A stretch of DNA of 64,000 nt from Streptomyces sp. S465 (lineage in GTDB: Bacteria > Actinomycetota > Actinomycetes > Streptomycetales > Streptomycetaceae): positions 7,930,001-7,994,000 of the forward strand of contig NZ_CP114036.1 in assembly GCF_026898115.1 (NCBI RefSeq). The letters run 5' to 3'. Positions 16,113 through 24,348 of the stretch are shown here, piece after piece. Under the pieces are notes generated by a model, which saw only the letters and a program-made list of their open reading frames with translations, made no database searches and was not told the origin of the DNA. How positions within the stretch are numbered: the first letter of the stretch is position 1; the number at the start of each line of letters is the position of its first letter. The translations under genes were made by a program, and so were the position numbers.

Positions 16113-16275
16113 TGCCGGTGGGGCGTCACCCTGATGGGGCGCCTCCGGCGGGGTATTGCGCGGCGGGGCGTCACCCCGGCGCGTCCCCTGGCATGGCAGC
16201 ACCCCGGTCCCGGGGGACGTGCCCCGCGGGTCAGGGCCCGGTGGTCATCGCGCCGAGGGGCGCTCCCGGCAGGGT

Positions 16276-17943
16276 TCACCCGGGCGGGGGCGGGGGTGGT
16301 GTTGGGTTTTGGGTGGGGAGCAGGCGGAGGACGGCCTGTCGCTCGGCTTCGCCGGCTGCCTCGTCGTACGGGTCGGGCGTGGCGGGTACCTGGAGGCGGT
16401 GGACCGGGCCCGTGCCGAGGCGGGCGTAGCCGCGGCCCGGGGGGACCTCGGGCGTCGGTGTGGTGTGCGGCGGCGCCCCGAGGGCGGCCGTGAGCTGCTC
16501 CGGCGAGGCCGGGCCGAGGACCACTCGGGCCCGGGTGTTGCTCCGCACGGTCTCGCTCAGCCTTTCGGCGGTGTCCAGCTGATCGGCCACCACGACCCGT
16601 ACGTTCGCCGCCCGGCCGTGCCGCAGCGGCACGGTCAGCAGTTCCTGTGGATCGGTGCGGCCGTCGGCCGCCGCGAGATGGCTCAGCACCGACGGCCGGT
16701 CCAGCAGGACCCACAGCGGGCGCTGGATGTCCTCCGGCGGCGGATGGCCCAGCTGGCGGGCGCGGTTCGCGGCGATCAGCCGGCGCTCGGTCTCGTGGCC
16801 CGCCCACTCCAGCGCCGTCAGCGTCCCGGCCAGTCCGCACTCCACCGCCAGCACCCCCGTACGACCGCTCAGACACGCGTACTCGCCGGTGCCGCTGCCG
16901 TCCACCACCAGTACCTCGCCGTGGGGCAGCGCCTGGAGCGCGATGGACCGCAGCAGGGTCGTGGTGCCGCTCCCCGGCTGGCCGAGCGCGAGGAGATGGG
17001 GTTCGGTGGACCGCGGGCCGGTGCGCCAGACCACCGGCGGTACGTCCTGCGTCTCCGGCTCGTTCCCCGCCGCCTTCCTGAGCCTCCCCGCGCCCCCTGT
17101 GCCGCCCGTGCCGCCCGTGCCCCCCGCGTCCTCCGCGCCTTCCTCGCCCGTCTCCGGGGCCGTCAGCACCGGAAGTGTCCGCTGCACCGACGAGGCGTCG
17201 GTGAAGCCCAGCACGGTCTCGCCGGGCGCGGTGACGAAGCGCTGGGCGTGGATCGCGGTGGACAGGGCGGGCAGCACGGTCAGAGTGAGACCGTTGGCCT
17301 CCTCGTCCCACTCGAACAGGTACTCGCGACCGCGTCCCGACTTCGCGTACAGCAGTTGCTCGATCCGGGTCCGGGCGGCGGGGTCGCCGTCGGTGAAGTA
17401 CGCGGGGTAGCGCAGGTGCAATCGGGTGATCCGGCCGCCCTCGTCGAAGGCGAAGGAGTCGAACACCGTGGACCAGTCGCCGCCGTGGCGGTAGAGCGGG
17501 CTGGGGTCCTCGGTGGCGGAGAAGTACGGCACCAGCGCCTCGTAGAGCATGCGCAGCCGCTCGGTGCCGTCCGGGCCGGGCGGTCCCGGTGCGGCGGTGG
17601 CGCCCCCGCGCCCGGCCCAGCCCGCCGCGCCGATCAGGCTGATCGCCGCCGCCAGCGGCCCGTACGGCAGCAGGAAGAGGACGAAGCCGCAGGCGGCCAC
17701 CAGGAAGAACACCGGGCCGCGGCGGTCGCCGGGCAGCTCCGCCCATCTGCGCCGCCCGGCGGCGGCGAGCACGCGCGCGCCCCGGGAGAGCGCGACCAGC
17801 GGGTGGAGCACATCGGCCACGCCGTCGGCCGTGGTGCGGGCGAACGCGCGCCCGCGCATGAGCGGGACGAGCGGACTGCCCGCGGCGCTGCCGAGGCGGG
17901 GGCGAAGGCCGAGGCGGGGGCGGGGGAGCGGTCTCCGGACCAC
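16276..17943 (-). CDS. Membrane-anchored FtsK/TraB-like P-loop protein with degenerate Walker A
   Basis: 555 aa from the GTG at 17943, one base after the stop of the small membrane gene (TGACGTG). After a basic N-terminus, two helices around residues 75-115 (GPVFFLVAACGFVLFLLPYG, LAAAISLIGAAG) anchor it. A central domain follows, then an ATPase-like domain: PHLLALGQPGSGTTTLLRSIALQAL as the P-loop and RPLWVLLDRPSVLSHL as a Walker-B-like strand. VRVVVADQLDTAERLSETVRSNTRARVVLG resembles the FtsK/TraB arm after Walker B. The P-loop has GSGTTT where GSGKST/GSGKTT is expected, so the key lysine is missing. The C-terminus ends in polyproline. Role is unknown; septal or conjugation-like DNA handling is only a structural guess. 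Confidence 0.7.
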   Translation of the reverse strand: MVRRPLPRPRLGLRPRLGSAAGSPLVPLMRGRAFARTTADGVADVLHPLVALSRGARVLAAAGRRRWAELPGDRRGPVFFLVAACGFVLFLLPYGPLAAAISLIGAAGWAGRGGATAAPGPPGPDGTERLRMLYEALVPYFSATEDPSPLYRHGGDWSTVFDSFAFDEGGRITRLHLRYPAYFTDGDPAARTRIEQLLYAKSGRGREYLFEWDEEANGLTLTVLPALSTAIHAQRFVTAPGETVLGFTDASSVQRTLPVLTAPETGEEGAEDAGGTGGTGGTGGAGRLRKAAGNEPETQDVPPVVWRTGPRSTEPHLLALGQPGSGTTTLLRSIALQALPHGEVLVVDGSGTGEYACLSGRTGVLAVECGLAGTLTALEWAGHETERRLIAANRARQLGHPPPEDIQRPLWVLLDRPSVLSHLAAADGRTDPQELLTVPLRHGRAANVRVVVADQLDTAERLSETVRSNTRARVVLGPASPEQLTAALGAPPHTTPTPEVPPGRGYARLGTGPVHRLQVPATPDPYDEAAGEAERQAVLRLLPTQNPTPPPPPPG

Positions 17944-17944
17944 G

Positions 17945-18142
17945 TCAGATCTTGATCCCGCCCAGGAGGCTGGCGAGGCTCGCACCGCCCGCTTTGATGC
18001 TCGGCGCGATCGCGGTGGACGCGAGATAGAAGCCGAAGAGGGCGCAGATGACGGCGTGCGACGCCTTCAGGCCGTCCTTGCGGAAGAAGATGAAGACGAT
18101 GATGCCGAGCAGGACGACGCCGGAAATGGAGAGGATCATCAC
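17945..18142 (-). CDS. Small membrane protein, 65 aa (SpdB-like)
   Basis: One strong N-terminal helix (ILSISGVVLLGIIVFIFF), a short RKDG loop, then a second helix (ASHAVICALFGFYLAST) and an amphipathic tail. The size and spacing match small membrane proteins that partner TraB/FtsK-like ATPases in Streptomyces. It is immediately upstream of such a gene and surely co-transcribed with it. No catalytic motif; function not known. Confidence 0.75.
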   Translation of the reverse strand: MMILSISGVVLLGIIVFIFFRKDGLKASHAVICALFGFYLASTAIAPSIKAGGASLASLLGGIKI

Positions 18143-18358
18143 GGTCTCCTGGCTGGTGGGGGACGGTCAGTCACCATGAGGTGTTCCAGGATCACAGCAT
18201 GTATCCACCGGGCGAAAGGTGCAATTGGGTGGATTATCGGTGTAATCATCACCATGGGTGTGTGGCACCGTGAACCGGTCGCCCTCCCGGGCCGGTCGGC
18301 CGCCCCTCCTTAGGGTGGTGATCACATACTCAGGTAGCGAAGCCGGAGGCGACAGGCC

Positions 18359-18781
18359 ATGACCGAATCGAACCCCGAGAGCGAGCCCGCCCACGACCCG
18401 GAGGTGCTGCAACTGGCCGCCAAGGTCTTCGACCTGGCCCGGCACGGGGACACCGATACGCTCGCCGCCTACGTGGACGCGGGTGTCCCGGCCAATCTCA
18501 CCAACGACAAGGGCGATTCCCTGCTCATGCTCGCGGCCTACTACGGCCATCCCGCGACGGTGTCGGCACTGCTGGAGCGCGGCGCCGACCCCAATCGGGT
18601 CAACGAACGGGGTCAGACCCCCATCGCCGGAGCCGCGTTCAAGGGCGAGGAGGAGGTGCTGAGGGTGCTGTTGGCCAAGGGTGCGGACCCCCGGGCCGGA
18701 TCGCCCTCGGCCGTCGAGACGGCGCGGATGTTCGGGCGGGAGGATCTGCTCGCGCTGTTCGAGGGCCCGGGGTCGGCGTAG
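18359..18781 (+). CDS. Ankyrin-repeat protein, 140 aa
   Basis: After an acidic N-terminus come four ankyrin-like repeats of about 33 residues: VFDLARHGDTDTLAAYVDAGVP; KGDSLLMLAAYYGHPATVSALLERGADPN; RGQTPIAGAAFKGEEEVLRVLLAKGADPR; SAVETARMFGREDLLALFEG. It is cytoplasmic and presumably a protein-binding scaffold. GGAGG precedes the ATG at 18359. The 216-base divergent gap upstream is relatively AT-rich (CAATTGGGTGGATTATCGG) but I cannot pick a promoter with confidence. Confidence 0.9.
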   Translation: MTESNPESEPAHDPEVLQLAAKVFDLARHGDTDTLAAYVDAGVPANLTNDKGDSLLMLAAYYGHPATVSALLERGADPNRVNERGQTPIAGAAFKGEEEVLRVLLAKGADPRAGSPSAVETARMFGREDLLALFEGPGSA

Positions 18782-18798
18782 TCGGCGTAGTCGGCGTA
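18772..18798 (+). repeat. Triple 9-bp repeat across the ankyrin gene stop codon
   Basis: GTCGGCGTA occurs three times in a row at 18772-18780, 18781-18789 and 18790-18798. It yields the in-frame stops TAG, TAG and TAA. Slippage here would not change the protein, because every unit begins with a stop after GSA. Confidence 0.9.
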
Positions 18799-19089
18799 AC
18801 GGAGACCGCTGAAGCCGCCGTTCGGCCGTTCCGCCGTTAGGTTGTTCTGCCGTTCGGCCGTTTGCGTTCCGTCAATTGATCGTTCAAGAGGTGAAGCGCG
18901 CGAGCTCATTCGCCCGCTGTGCGTCCAGGGCCCTGGACCCCCGGCCGGTTGTCGGTGTCGGCCCCGGGGTCCTCGGCCCCGCCTCGGCCCTGTCGAACAG
19001 AGGTCGGCGCCGTAGTGTCCTGAGAGTTCGACTTCTGTCGGTTCAGGGGGAGTTGGACCGGAAGCCGCATCGAACTCTTTGAGGCAAGC

Positions 19090-19131
19090 AGGTCCAGACC
19101 TATTGACATGCCTCGAACAGCGCTGGACATT
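19090..19131 (+). promoter_or_regulatory. Promoter of the GH16 gene with a chitinase-type repeat
   Basis: AGGTCCAGACCT (19090-19101) matches 11 of 12 bases of the Streptomyces chitinase promoter repeat TGGTCCAGACCT. It abuts TTGACA (19103-19108). GACATT (19126-19131), 17 bases further, may be the -10. The rest of the 545-base gap 18782-19326 has no gene-sized ORF apart from the short leader ORF listed next; the part 18800-19080 shows nothing I can name. Confidence 0.5.
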
Positions 19132-19152
19132 GTGTCTCCCCGGAGGTGACCG

Positions 19153-19251
19153 ATGACGGCCCAGGCGCAGGAAGCCCAGTTCTCGACGGGCGCTGATGCG
19201 CACGCCTCCGGTCCGTACGCCTGCCGTAGCGCAACGGGCCACGGCCCGTAG
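19153..19251 (+). CDS. Possible 32-aa leader ORF before the GH16 gene
   Basis: An ATG at 19153 is preceded by CGGAGGTGACCG, a stronger ribosome site than that of the GH16 gene itself. It opens 33 codons starting MTAQAQEAQFSTGADAH and ending at TAG (19249-19251). It lies between the predicted promoter and the hydrolase. The peptide resembles nothing I know and is hydrophilic. It could be a translated leader or chance. Confidence 0.3.
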   Translation: MTAQAQEAQFSTGADAHASGPYACRSATGHGP

Positions 19252-19326
19252 CCGCCGGACGCACACCTTCCCCCACGGACCGGCACCGCCGGTTCCATCC
19301 CCCACACAGGAAGGCACCACCGTTCC

Positions 19327-20175
19327 ATGAGTAGGACCCTGCGCAATACCGTGATCGGTCTGCTGTCGGCGACCGCGCTCGCCGCCACCCCCTGGCTCAC
19401 CACCCCGGCCACGGCGACCCCGCAGACCACCGCCGCCGCCGAGTTCACCGACAACTTCGACGGCCCGGCGGGCAGCGCGGTCGACGCCTCCAAGTGGGGC
19501 TACGAGACCGGCGACAACGTCAACAACCACGAGCGGCAGTACTACACGGACGGCACCAAGAACGCGGCGCTGGACGGCAACGGCAACCTCGTCATCACCG
19601 CCCGCAAGGAGAACCCGGCCGACTACAACTGCTGGTACGGCCGGTGTGAGTACACCTCCGCCCGCCTCAACACCGCCCAGACCTTCACCACCGCCTCCGG
19701 CCATGTCGAGGCCCGGATGAAGCTGCCCCAGGGCCAGGGCATGTGGCCCGCCTTCTGGATGCTCGGCAACGACATCGGCAGCGCGGGCTGGCCCAACTGC
19801 GGTGAGATAGACATCATGGAGAACGTGGGCTTCGAGCCCAGCACCGTCCACGGCACCATCCACGGGCCCGGCTACTCCGGCTCGGGCGGCATCGGTGCCG
19901 GCTACACCCTGCCGAACGGCGCCAAGTTCTCCGACGACTTCCACACCTTCGCGATCGACTGGTCGTCCGAGAAGATCACGTGGTCCGTCGACGGCAATGT
20001 CTACCAGACCCGCACCCCCGCCGACCTGAACGGCAACCGCTGGGCCTTCGACCACCCCTTCTACATCATCCTCAACTTGGCCGTCGGCGGTTACTGGCCC
20101 GGCGACCCGGACGGCAGCACCACCTTCCCGCAGCAGCTGGTCGTCGACTACGTCAAGGTGACGGGCGGCAGCTGA
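19327..20175 (+). CDS. Secreted GH16 beta-glucanase (laminarinase-like)
   Basis: 282 aa. A signal peptide covers residues 1-35 (RNTVIGLLSATALAATPWLTT, cleavage near ATAT). The GH16 beta-jelly-roll spans the rest: FTDNFDGPAGSAVD, NNHERQYYTD, GMWPAFWMLGND and the active site CGEIDIMENVG (ExDxxE; first Glu nucleophile, last Glu acid/base). HTFAIDWSSEKITWSVDG and the final VDYVKVTGG follow. It should act on beta-1,3- or mixed-linked glucans outside the cell. No carbohydrate-binding module, unlike many Streptomyces relatives. It is monocistronic, followed by a hairpin at 20266. Confidence 0.93.
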   Translation: MSRTLRNTVIGLLSATALAATPWLTTPATATPQTTAAAEFTDNFDGPAGSAVDASKWGYETGDNVNNHERQYYTDGTKNAALDGNGNLVITARKENPADYNCWYGRCEYTSARLNTAQTFTTASGHVEARMKLPQGQGMWPAFWMLGNDIGSAGWPNCGEIDIMENVGFEPSTVHGTIHGPGYSGSGGIGAGYTLPNGAKFSDDFHTFAIDWSSEKITWSVDGNVYQTRTPADLNGNRWAFDHPFYIILNLAVGGYWPGDPDGSTTFPQQLVVDYVKVTGGS

Positions 20176-20265
20176 CGGCGGCAGCCGATGTGGAGGCCCG
20201 CCACGGGTGCAGTGAGCGGGGCCTTCACATCGGCGCCCGGTCGTCCGTGCGCCGCCGCTCGGCCT

Positions 20266-20308
20266 CGCTACCCGCCCCCGGGCGGCCACCTGCCGGGGGC
20301 GGGTAGCG
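20266..20308. terminator. 16-bp perfect hairpin between GH16 and peroxiredoxin genes
   Basis: CGCTACCCGCCCCCGG (20266-20281) pairs perfectly with CCGGGGGCGGGTAGCG (20293-20308) around an 11-nt loop. It is 90 bases past the GH16 stop and ends only 7 bases before the peroxiredoxin ATG, so it could terminate the first transcript and also occlude initiation at the second. Confidence 0.75.
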
Positions 20309-20315
20309 TGCCGCC

Positions 20316-20771
20316 ATGGACATCGGTGATGTGGTCGAGGACTTCGAACTGCCGGACGAGAGCGGCACCGCCCGTTCGCTCACCGGGCTGCTGGCGGACG
20401 GCCCGGTGGTGCTCTTCTTCTATCCGGCGGCCTTCACCCCCGGCTGCACCAAGGAGGCGTGCCACTTCCGGGACATCGCGGCCGAGTTCAGGGAGCTGGG
20501 CGCCCAGCCGGTCGGGGTCAGCGCCGATGCGGTGGCGAAACAGGCGGAGTTCGCCCAGGCGTACTCCTTCGGCTATCCGCTGCTCTCGGATCCGGAGGGG
20601 GCGGTACGGGAACGGTTCGGGGTGAAGCGCGGGATCGCGGCGGTGCCGACCAAGCGGGTCACCTTTGTGATCGACACCGATCGCACGGTGCTGGAGATCG
20701 TCAAAAGCGAGTTCCGGATGAGCGTGCACGCGGACCGGGCGCTCGCGGCCCTGCGCCGCAGGAGCGGCTAA
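20316..20771 (+). CDS. Peroxiredoxin (BCP/AhpE-like thiol peroxidase)
   Basis: 151 aa thioredoxin-fold peroxidase that reduces peroxides in the cytoplasm. FFYPAAFTPGCTKEACHFRD holds the peroxidatic Cys44 (P-x3-T-x2-C pattern) and a second Cys49 in the place used as resolving Cys by BCP-type enzymes. The catalytic Thr (T41) is in the same segment and the conserved Arg is probably in KRGIAAVPTKR. No purine-rich ribosome site is visible; a large hairpin lies directly upstream. Confidence 0.92.
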   Translation: MDIGDVVEDFELPDESGTARSLTGLLADGPVVLFFYPAAFTPGCTKEACHFRDIAAEFRELGAQPVGVSADAVAKQAEFAQAYSFGYPLLSDPEGAVRERFGVKRGIAAVPTKRVTFVIDTDRTVLEIVKSEFRMSVHADRALAALRRRSG

Positions 20772-20806
20772 GGCCGGGGCGGGCCGGCGCAGCTGGGCAG
20801 GCACCC

Positions 20807-20841
20807 GGTCCGGGGCCGGTCGCCAAGACCGGCCCCGGACC
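20807..20841. terminator. 15-bp hairpin between convergent peroxiredoxin and beta-galactosidase genes
   Basis: GGTCCGGGGCCGGTC pairs perfectly with GACCGGCCCCGGACC around GCCAA. It lies 35 bases past the peroxiredoxin stop and the same distance before the end of the opposing gene, so it can serve both. Confidence 0.85.
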
Positions 20842-20885
20842 GTCGAACCGTCAGCTCAACGGCCCCGTCGAACCGTCAGCTCAAC
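20840..20885 (-). repeat. 21-bp direct repeat over the beta-galactosidase stop codon
   Basis: CCGTCGAACCGTCAGCTCAA plus one base occurs at 20840-20860 and again at 20865-20885 (period 25). The second copy contains the last codons and stop of the minus-strand gene, so the first is a duplicated gene end lying downstream. Confidence 0.85.
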
Positions 20886-23803
20886 CGCTGGAAGGTGAAC
20901 GAGAACGCGGCGGGTGCCGCGTCCAGACGGTGCTCGTCCAGTACGCCCGGCCCGCAGGACTGGCTGCCGATGCCCTGCTGTCCGTGGTCGAGGTTCACCC
21001 ACACCGTCTCGTTCGACGCCTCCAGATCCGGTGTGTGCTCGGCCGCGTCGAGCTGCTCGGTGGTCCAGCGGCGTGCGGTGAACCAGAAGGCCGGCTCGCC
21101 CTCGATCCGCACCCCCGACCCGTCGGGTGCGGTCAGCCGCACCCAGCGGACATCGGCGCGGGTGCCGTTCTCCTGCGGACGGACGTACGGCGTCTGGAGC
21201 TCGTCGACCGACAGCGCCCACCGGCCGATCCGTGCGGCGGCGCGGGTGTCCGGGTACGCCTCACCGGGGCCGCCGCCGAACCACTCGGCGGCGCCCAGCG
21301 CGGCCGGGAGCCCCAGCCGCAGGCCCAGGCGCGGCAGCGGGCAGGTCCACTCGCCCAGCGGGGTGACGGAGACCGCCAGGCTCAGCCGTCCCGCCCCGTC
21401 GGCGGTCCAGCGGTAGACGGTCTCCAGGGCGAGGTCGACGGCGGCGGGCGCGACCCGGGCACGGACGGTCAGCGCACCGTCCGGCGTCGTCTCCACCGCG
21501 TCGACGCGGTGCCGCATCCGGTGCAGTCCGAGCCGGCGCCACGTCACTCCCCAGCGCTCGTCCGGCTGCCAGGACGCGCCGTTGTCGTTGTCGGTGGGCG
21601 CGCGCCAGATGTCCAGCCGGGGCGGTTCGGTGACCGGCAGGCCGCCGAGGGCCGTCAGGGCGCCGGTGGCCGCGTCGAAGACCCCGGGGCCGAGTACGAT
21701 CCGGTCGCCCTCGCGGCGCGGCGCCTCCCCCGAGGCGAGGGCGCGCGGCCGGCCGGTGCCGGGGGCGGCGGGGAGCTGGGCCCAGGCCACCGGATGGCCC
21801 GCTTCGGCCCACGCCGTGGCGGCCGCGAGCCGTGCCTCGACGGTCCACCGGGTCTCCGCCCCCGCCTCGGCGCCGGGCGGCGCCGGAAGCTTCAGATCGG
21901 CGGATTCGCCGGGGGCCAGGGGTGGCACCGCGAGCTCGCCCGAGCCGATCGCCTCGCCCTCCGCCTCATAGGTCCAGGAGAAGGCGAGATGGGACAGATC
22001 GGCGAAGTCGTGGCCGTTGGTGATCCGGACCGTGCCGTCGGCCCCGTCGCCCTCGATCCGCACCGGCTCGATGACCTTCTTGTACTCGACCAGTCCGGGG
22101 GAGGGGGTGCGGTCGGGGAAGAGCAGCCCGTCGCACACGAAGTTCCCGTCGTGCAGCTCCTCGCCGAAGTCCCCGCCGTAGACGTGGTAGAAGCGGCCGT
22201 CGGGGGCGCGCCGGGTGAAGCCGTGGTCGATCCACTCCCAGACGAAACCGCCCTGGCACCGCTCATGGTTCTCGAACAGCCGCTGGTACTCGCTCAGTCC
22301 GCCCGGCCCGTTGCCCATGGCGTGGGCGTACTCGCACAGGATGAACGGCAGCGCCCGGCGCTTGGCGTCCATCTCCGCATCGGCCCACGGCGCCTCGGTG
22401 CGCCGGCCGATCCGGTCGACCTCCTCGTGCGGTGCGTACATCCGGGAGTAGACGTCCGTGTCGGCGCAGGACAGATCGCCCTCGTAGTGGATCGGCCGGG
22501 ACGGGTCGCGGTCCCGCACCCAGGCGGCCATCGCGGACAGCCCGCGCCCGGTCCCGCACTCGTTGCCCAGCGACCACATCACCACGGCCGGATGGTTCTT
22601 GTCGCGCTCGACCATGCGGGCGGCCCGGTCGAGCAGCGCGGGGGTCCAGCGGTCGTCGTCCACCGGGTTGTTCCGCCAGCCCAGCTCGACGAAGCCGTGG
22701 GTCTCCAGATCGCATTCGTCGATGACCCACAGCCCCAGCTCGTCGCAGAGCCCGAGGAAGGCCGGATGCGGCGGATAGTGGCTGGTGCGCACGGCGTTGA
22801 TGTTGTGCTGCTTCATCAGCACCAGGTCGCGGCGCATGGTCGCCAGGTCCACCGCCCGCCCGTGCTCCGGGTGGAACTCGTGCCGGTTGACGCCGCGGAA
22901 GAGCACCCTGCGGCCGTTGACCTTGAGCAGCCCGTCCTCGACCACCACGGTGCGGAAGCCCACCCGCAGCGAGACGCTCTCGCCCGCGGTGGTCAGCCGC
23001 GCCTCGTACAGCCGGGGCGTCTCCGCCGTCCACGGCTCGACGGGGACGGTGGCGCTCTCCCCGGTGGCCAGGTCCAGGCCCAGCTCGGGGACGGTGACCC
23101 GGCCGCCGGGGTCGGCGTCGATCCGCAGCGTGCCCTCGCCGGTGGTGTGGTCGTACGAGGCGTGGACGAAGTAGTCGGCGAGCGCGCCCTCGGGGCGGTG
23201 CTCGAGCGTCACCTCACGGAAGACACCGGGCAGCCACCACTGGTCCTGGTCCTCCAGATAGCTTCCGGAGGACCACTGGTGGACCCGTACGGCCAGCACG
23301 TTGCCCGACGGTTTGAGCAGGCCCCCGACCGCGAACTCGTGCGGCAGCCGGCTGCCTTTGAAGGTGCCCAGCTCCTTGCCGTTGAGCCAGACCCGGGCGC
23401 AGGACTCGACGCCCTCGAAGCGCAGCACCGCGTCCCCGCCCTCGGGCCAGTCGCCGGGCAGGTCGAACCGGCGCAGATGGTCGCCGGTCGGGTTCTCGGT
23501 GGGGACGCGCGGCGGATCCACCGGGAAGGGGTAGCGCACATTGGTGTAGATCGGCGCCCCGTGGCCGTGCAGCACCCAGTGGCCGGGCACCGGGATCTCG
23601 TCCCAGCCGCGGGCGTCGTATCCGGGGCGGGCGAAGGAGTCGTCCTCGGCGGTGGCGGTCGGCGACAGCCGGAAGGACCACGTCCCGTTCAGGCTCAGCC
23701 GCGCGGCGTCGGAGGAAGGGGTCCAGGGACGGGGCGGCAGCGCTCCCGTGCCCGGGGAGACGTCCTCGTAGTAGGGCAGTGGCGTGTGCTGCGTGGAGCT
23801 CAT
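20876..23803 (-). CDS. GH2 beta-galactosidase, LacZ type
   Basis: 975 aa, close to LacZ length. The domains run in order: GH2 sugar-binding (LNGTWSFRLSPTATAEDD ... DLPGDWPEGGDAVLRFEGVESCARVWLNG), immunoglobulin-like sandwich, TIM barrel and the small-chain domain (SGVRIEGEPAFWFTARRWTTEQL). The acid/base Glu is in WSLGNECGTG (near residue 413) and the nucleophile is in FILCEYAHAMGNGPG (near residue 487). ATG at 23803. No signal peptide, so it hydrolyses imported beta-galactosides in the cytoplasm. No sugar transporter or regulator adjoins it. The 164-base divergent gap (23804-23967) has a GGGGACCCG/CGGGTCCCC hairpin. Confidence 0.95.
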   Translation of the reverse strand: MSSTQHTPLPYYEDVSPGTGALPPRPWTPSSDAARLSLNGTWSFRLSPTATAEDDSFARPGYDARGWDEIPVPGHWVLHGHGAPIYTNVRYPFPVDPPRVPTENPTGDHLRRFDLPGDWPEGGDAVLRFEGVESCARVWLNGKELGTFKGSRLPHEFAVGGLLKPSGNVLAVRVHQWSSGSYLEDQDQWWLPGVFREVTLEHRPEGALADYFVHASYDHTTGEGTLRIDADPGGRVTVPELGLDLATGESATVPVEPWTAETPRLYEARLTTAGESVSLRVGFRTVVVEDGLLKVNGRRVLFRGVNRHEFHPEHGRAVDLATMRRDLVLMKQHNINAVRTSHYPPHPAFLGLCDELGLWVIDECDLETHGFVELGWRNNPVDDDRWTPALLDRAARMVERDKNHPAVVMWSLGNECGTGRGLSAMAAWVRDRDPSRPIHYEGDLSCADTDVYSRMYAPHEEVDRIGRRTEAPWADAEMDAKRRALPFILCEYAHAMGNGPGGLSEYQRLFENHERCQGGFVWEWIDHGFTRRAPDGRFYHVYGGDFGEELHDGNFVCDGLLFPDRTPSPGLVEYKKVIEPVRIEGDGADGTVRITNGHDFADLSHLAFSWTYEAEGEAIGSGELAVPPLAPGESADLKLPAPPGAEAGAETRWTVEARLAAATAWAEAGHPVAWAQLPAAPGTGRPRALASGEAPRREGDRIVLGPGVFDAATGALTALGGLPVTEPPRLDIWRAPTDNDNGASWQPDERWGVTWRRLGLHRMRHRVDAVETTPDGALTVRARVAPAAVDLALETVYRWTADGAGRLSLAVSVTPLGEWTCPLPRLGLRLGLPAALGAAEWFGGGPGEAYPDTRAAARIGRWALSVDELQTPYVRPQENGTRADVRWVRLTAPDGSGVRIEGEPAFWFTARRWTTEQLDAAEHTPDLEASNETVWVNLDHGQQGIGSQSCGPGVLDEHRLDAAPAAFSFTFQRLS

Positions 23804-23967
23804 CGTTCTCCTCGGTCAGCCCTTGGTACCGGTCTGTGCCACACCCTGCACCAGCGGGCGCCGCGATGACCAGGGGTCATGGGGGGACCCGGGGTGCGGG
23901 CGGGTCCCCTGACGCGGGTCGCGTTGTGCCGTCGACCGCCACCGGAGGTGGCATTAGCCCGACCGTC

Positions 23968-24327
23968 ATGAGTGGCCTCCAGACGATCCACGACGTCCCT
24001 GTCCTGATGTGTGCCCACGAGGGCGAACTCATCGGCTGTGAACGCGACGCGCTGGATCTCATCGGCGACGCCGGGTACCAGGGCGCCCGGTGGGTCGTCG
24101 TCCCGGCCGGACGGTTCGACGAGGCGTTCTTCCGGCTGAGCACACGCGTGGCCGGCGACATCATCCAGAAGTTCGTCCAATACGGTCTGGGGCTGGTGGT
24201 CCTCGGTGACATCTCCCGCCACACGGAGGCCAGTTCGGCGCTGCGGGACTTCGTCCGTGAGTGCGATCGGGGGCGGCAGACCTGGTTCCTCCGGGACGTC
24301 GAGGAGCTGCGGGAGCGGCTGAAGTGA
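23968..24327 (+). CDS. DUF4180-like protein, 119 aa
   Basis: Starts MSGLQTIHDVPVLMC. The body ALDLIGDAGYQGARWVVVPAGRFDEAFFRLSTRVAGDIIQKFVQYGLGLVVLGDISRH fits the DUF4180 family, as does ALRDFVRECDRGRQTWFL. It is cytoplasmic with an alpha/beta pattern. Biochemical role unknown. The ATG is chosen because homologues begin about here; a GGAGGTGG lies 17 bases away, rather far, and a GTG near 23926 would add 14 residues. Confidence 0.8.
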   Translation: MSGLQTIHDVPVLMCAHEGELIGCERDALDLIGDAGYQGARWVVVPAGRFDEAFFRLSTRVAGDIIQKFVQYGLGLVVLGDISRHTEASSALRDFVRECDRGRQTWFLRDVEELRERLK

Positions 24328-24348
24328 CTTTGGCGGGTGGGTCGAGGC

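Noticed and set aside
15638..16275. His/Arg-rich protein read from the minus strand of the G-rich repeats
   Set aside because: The HRHRHR pattern comes straight from the GCCGGT microsatellite; the real upstream gene stops at 16276 in another frame.
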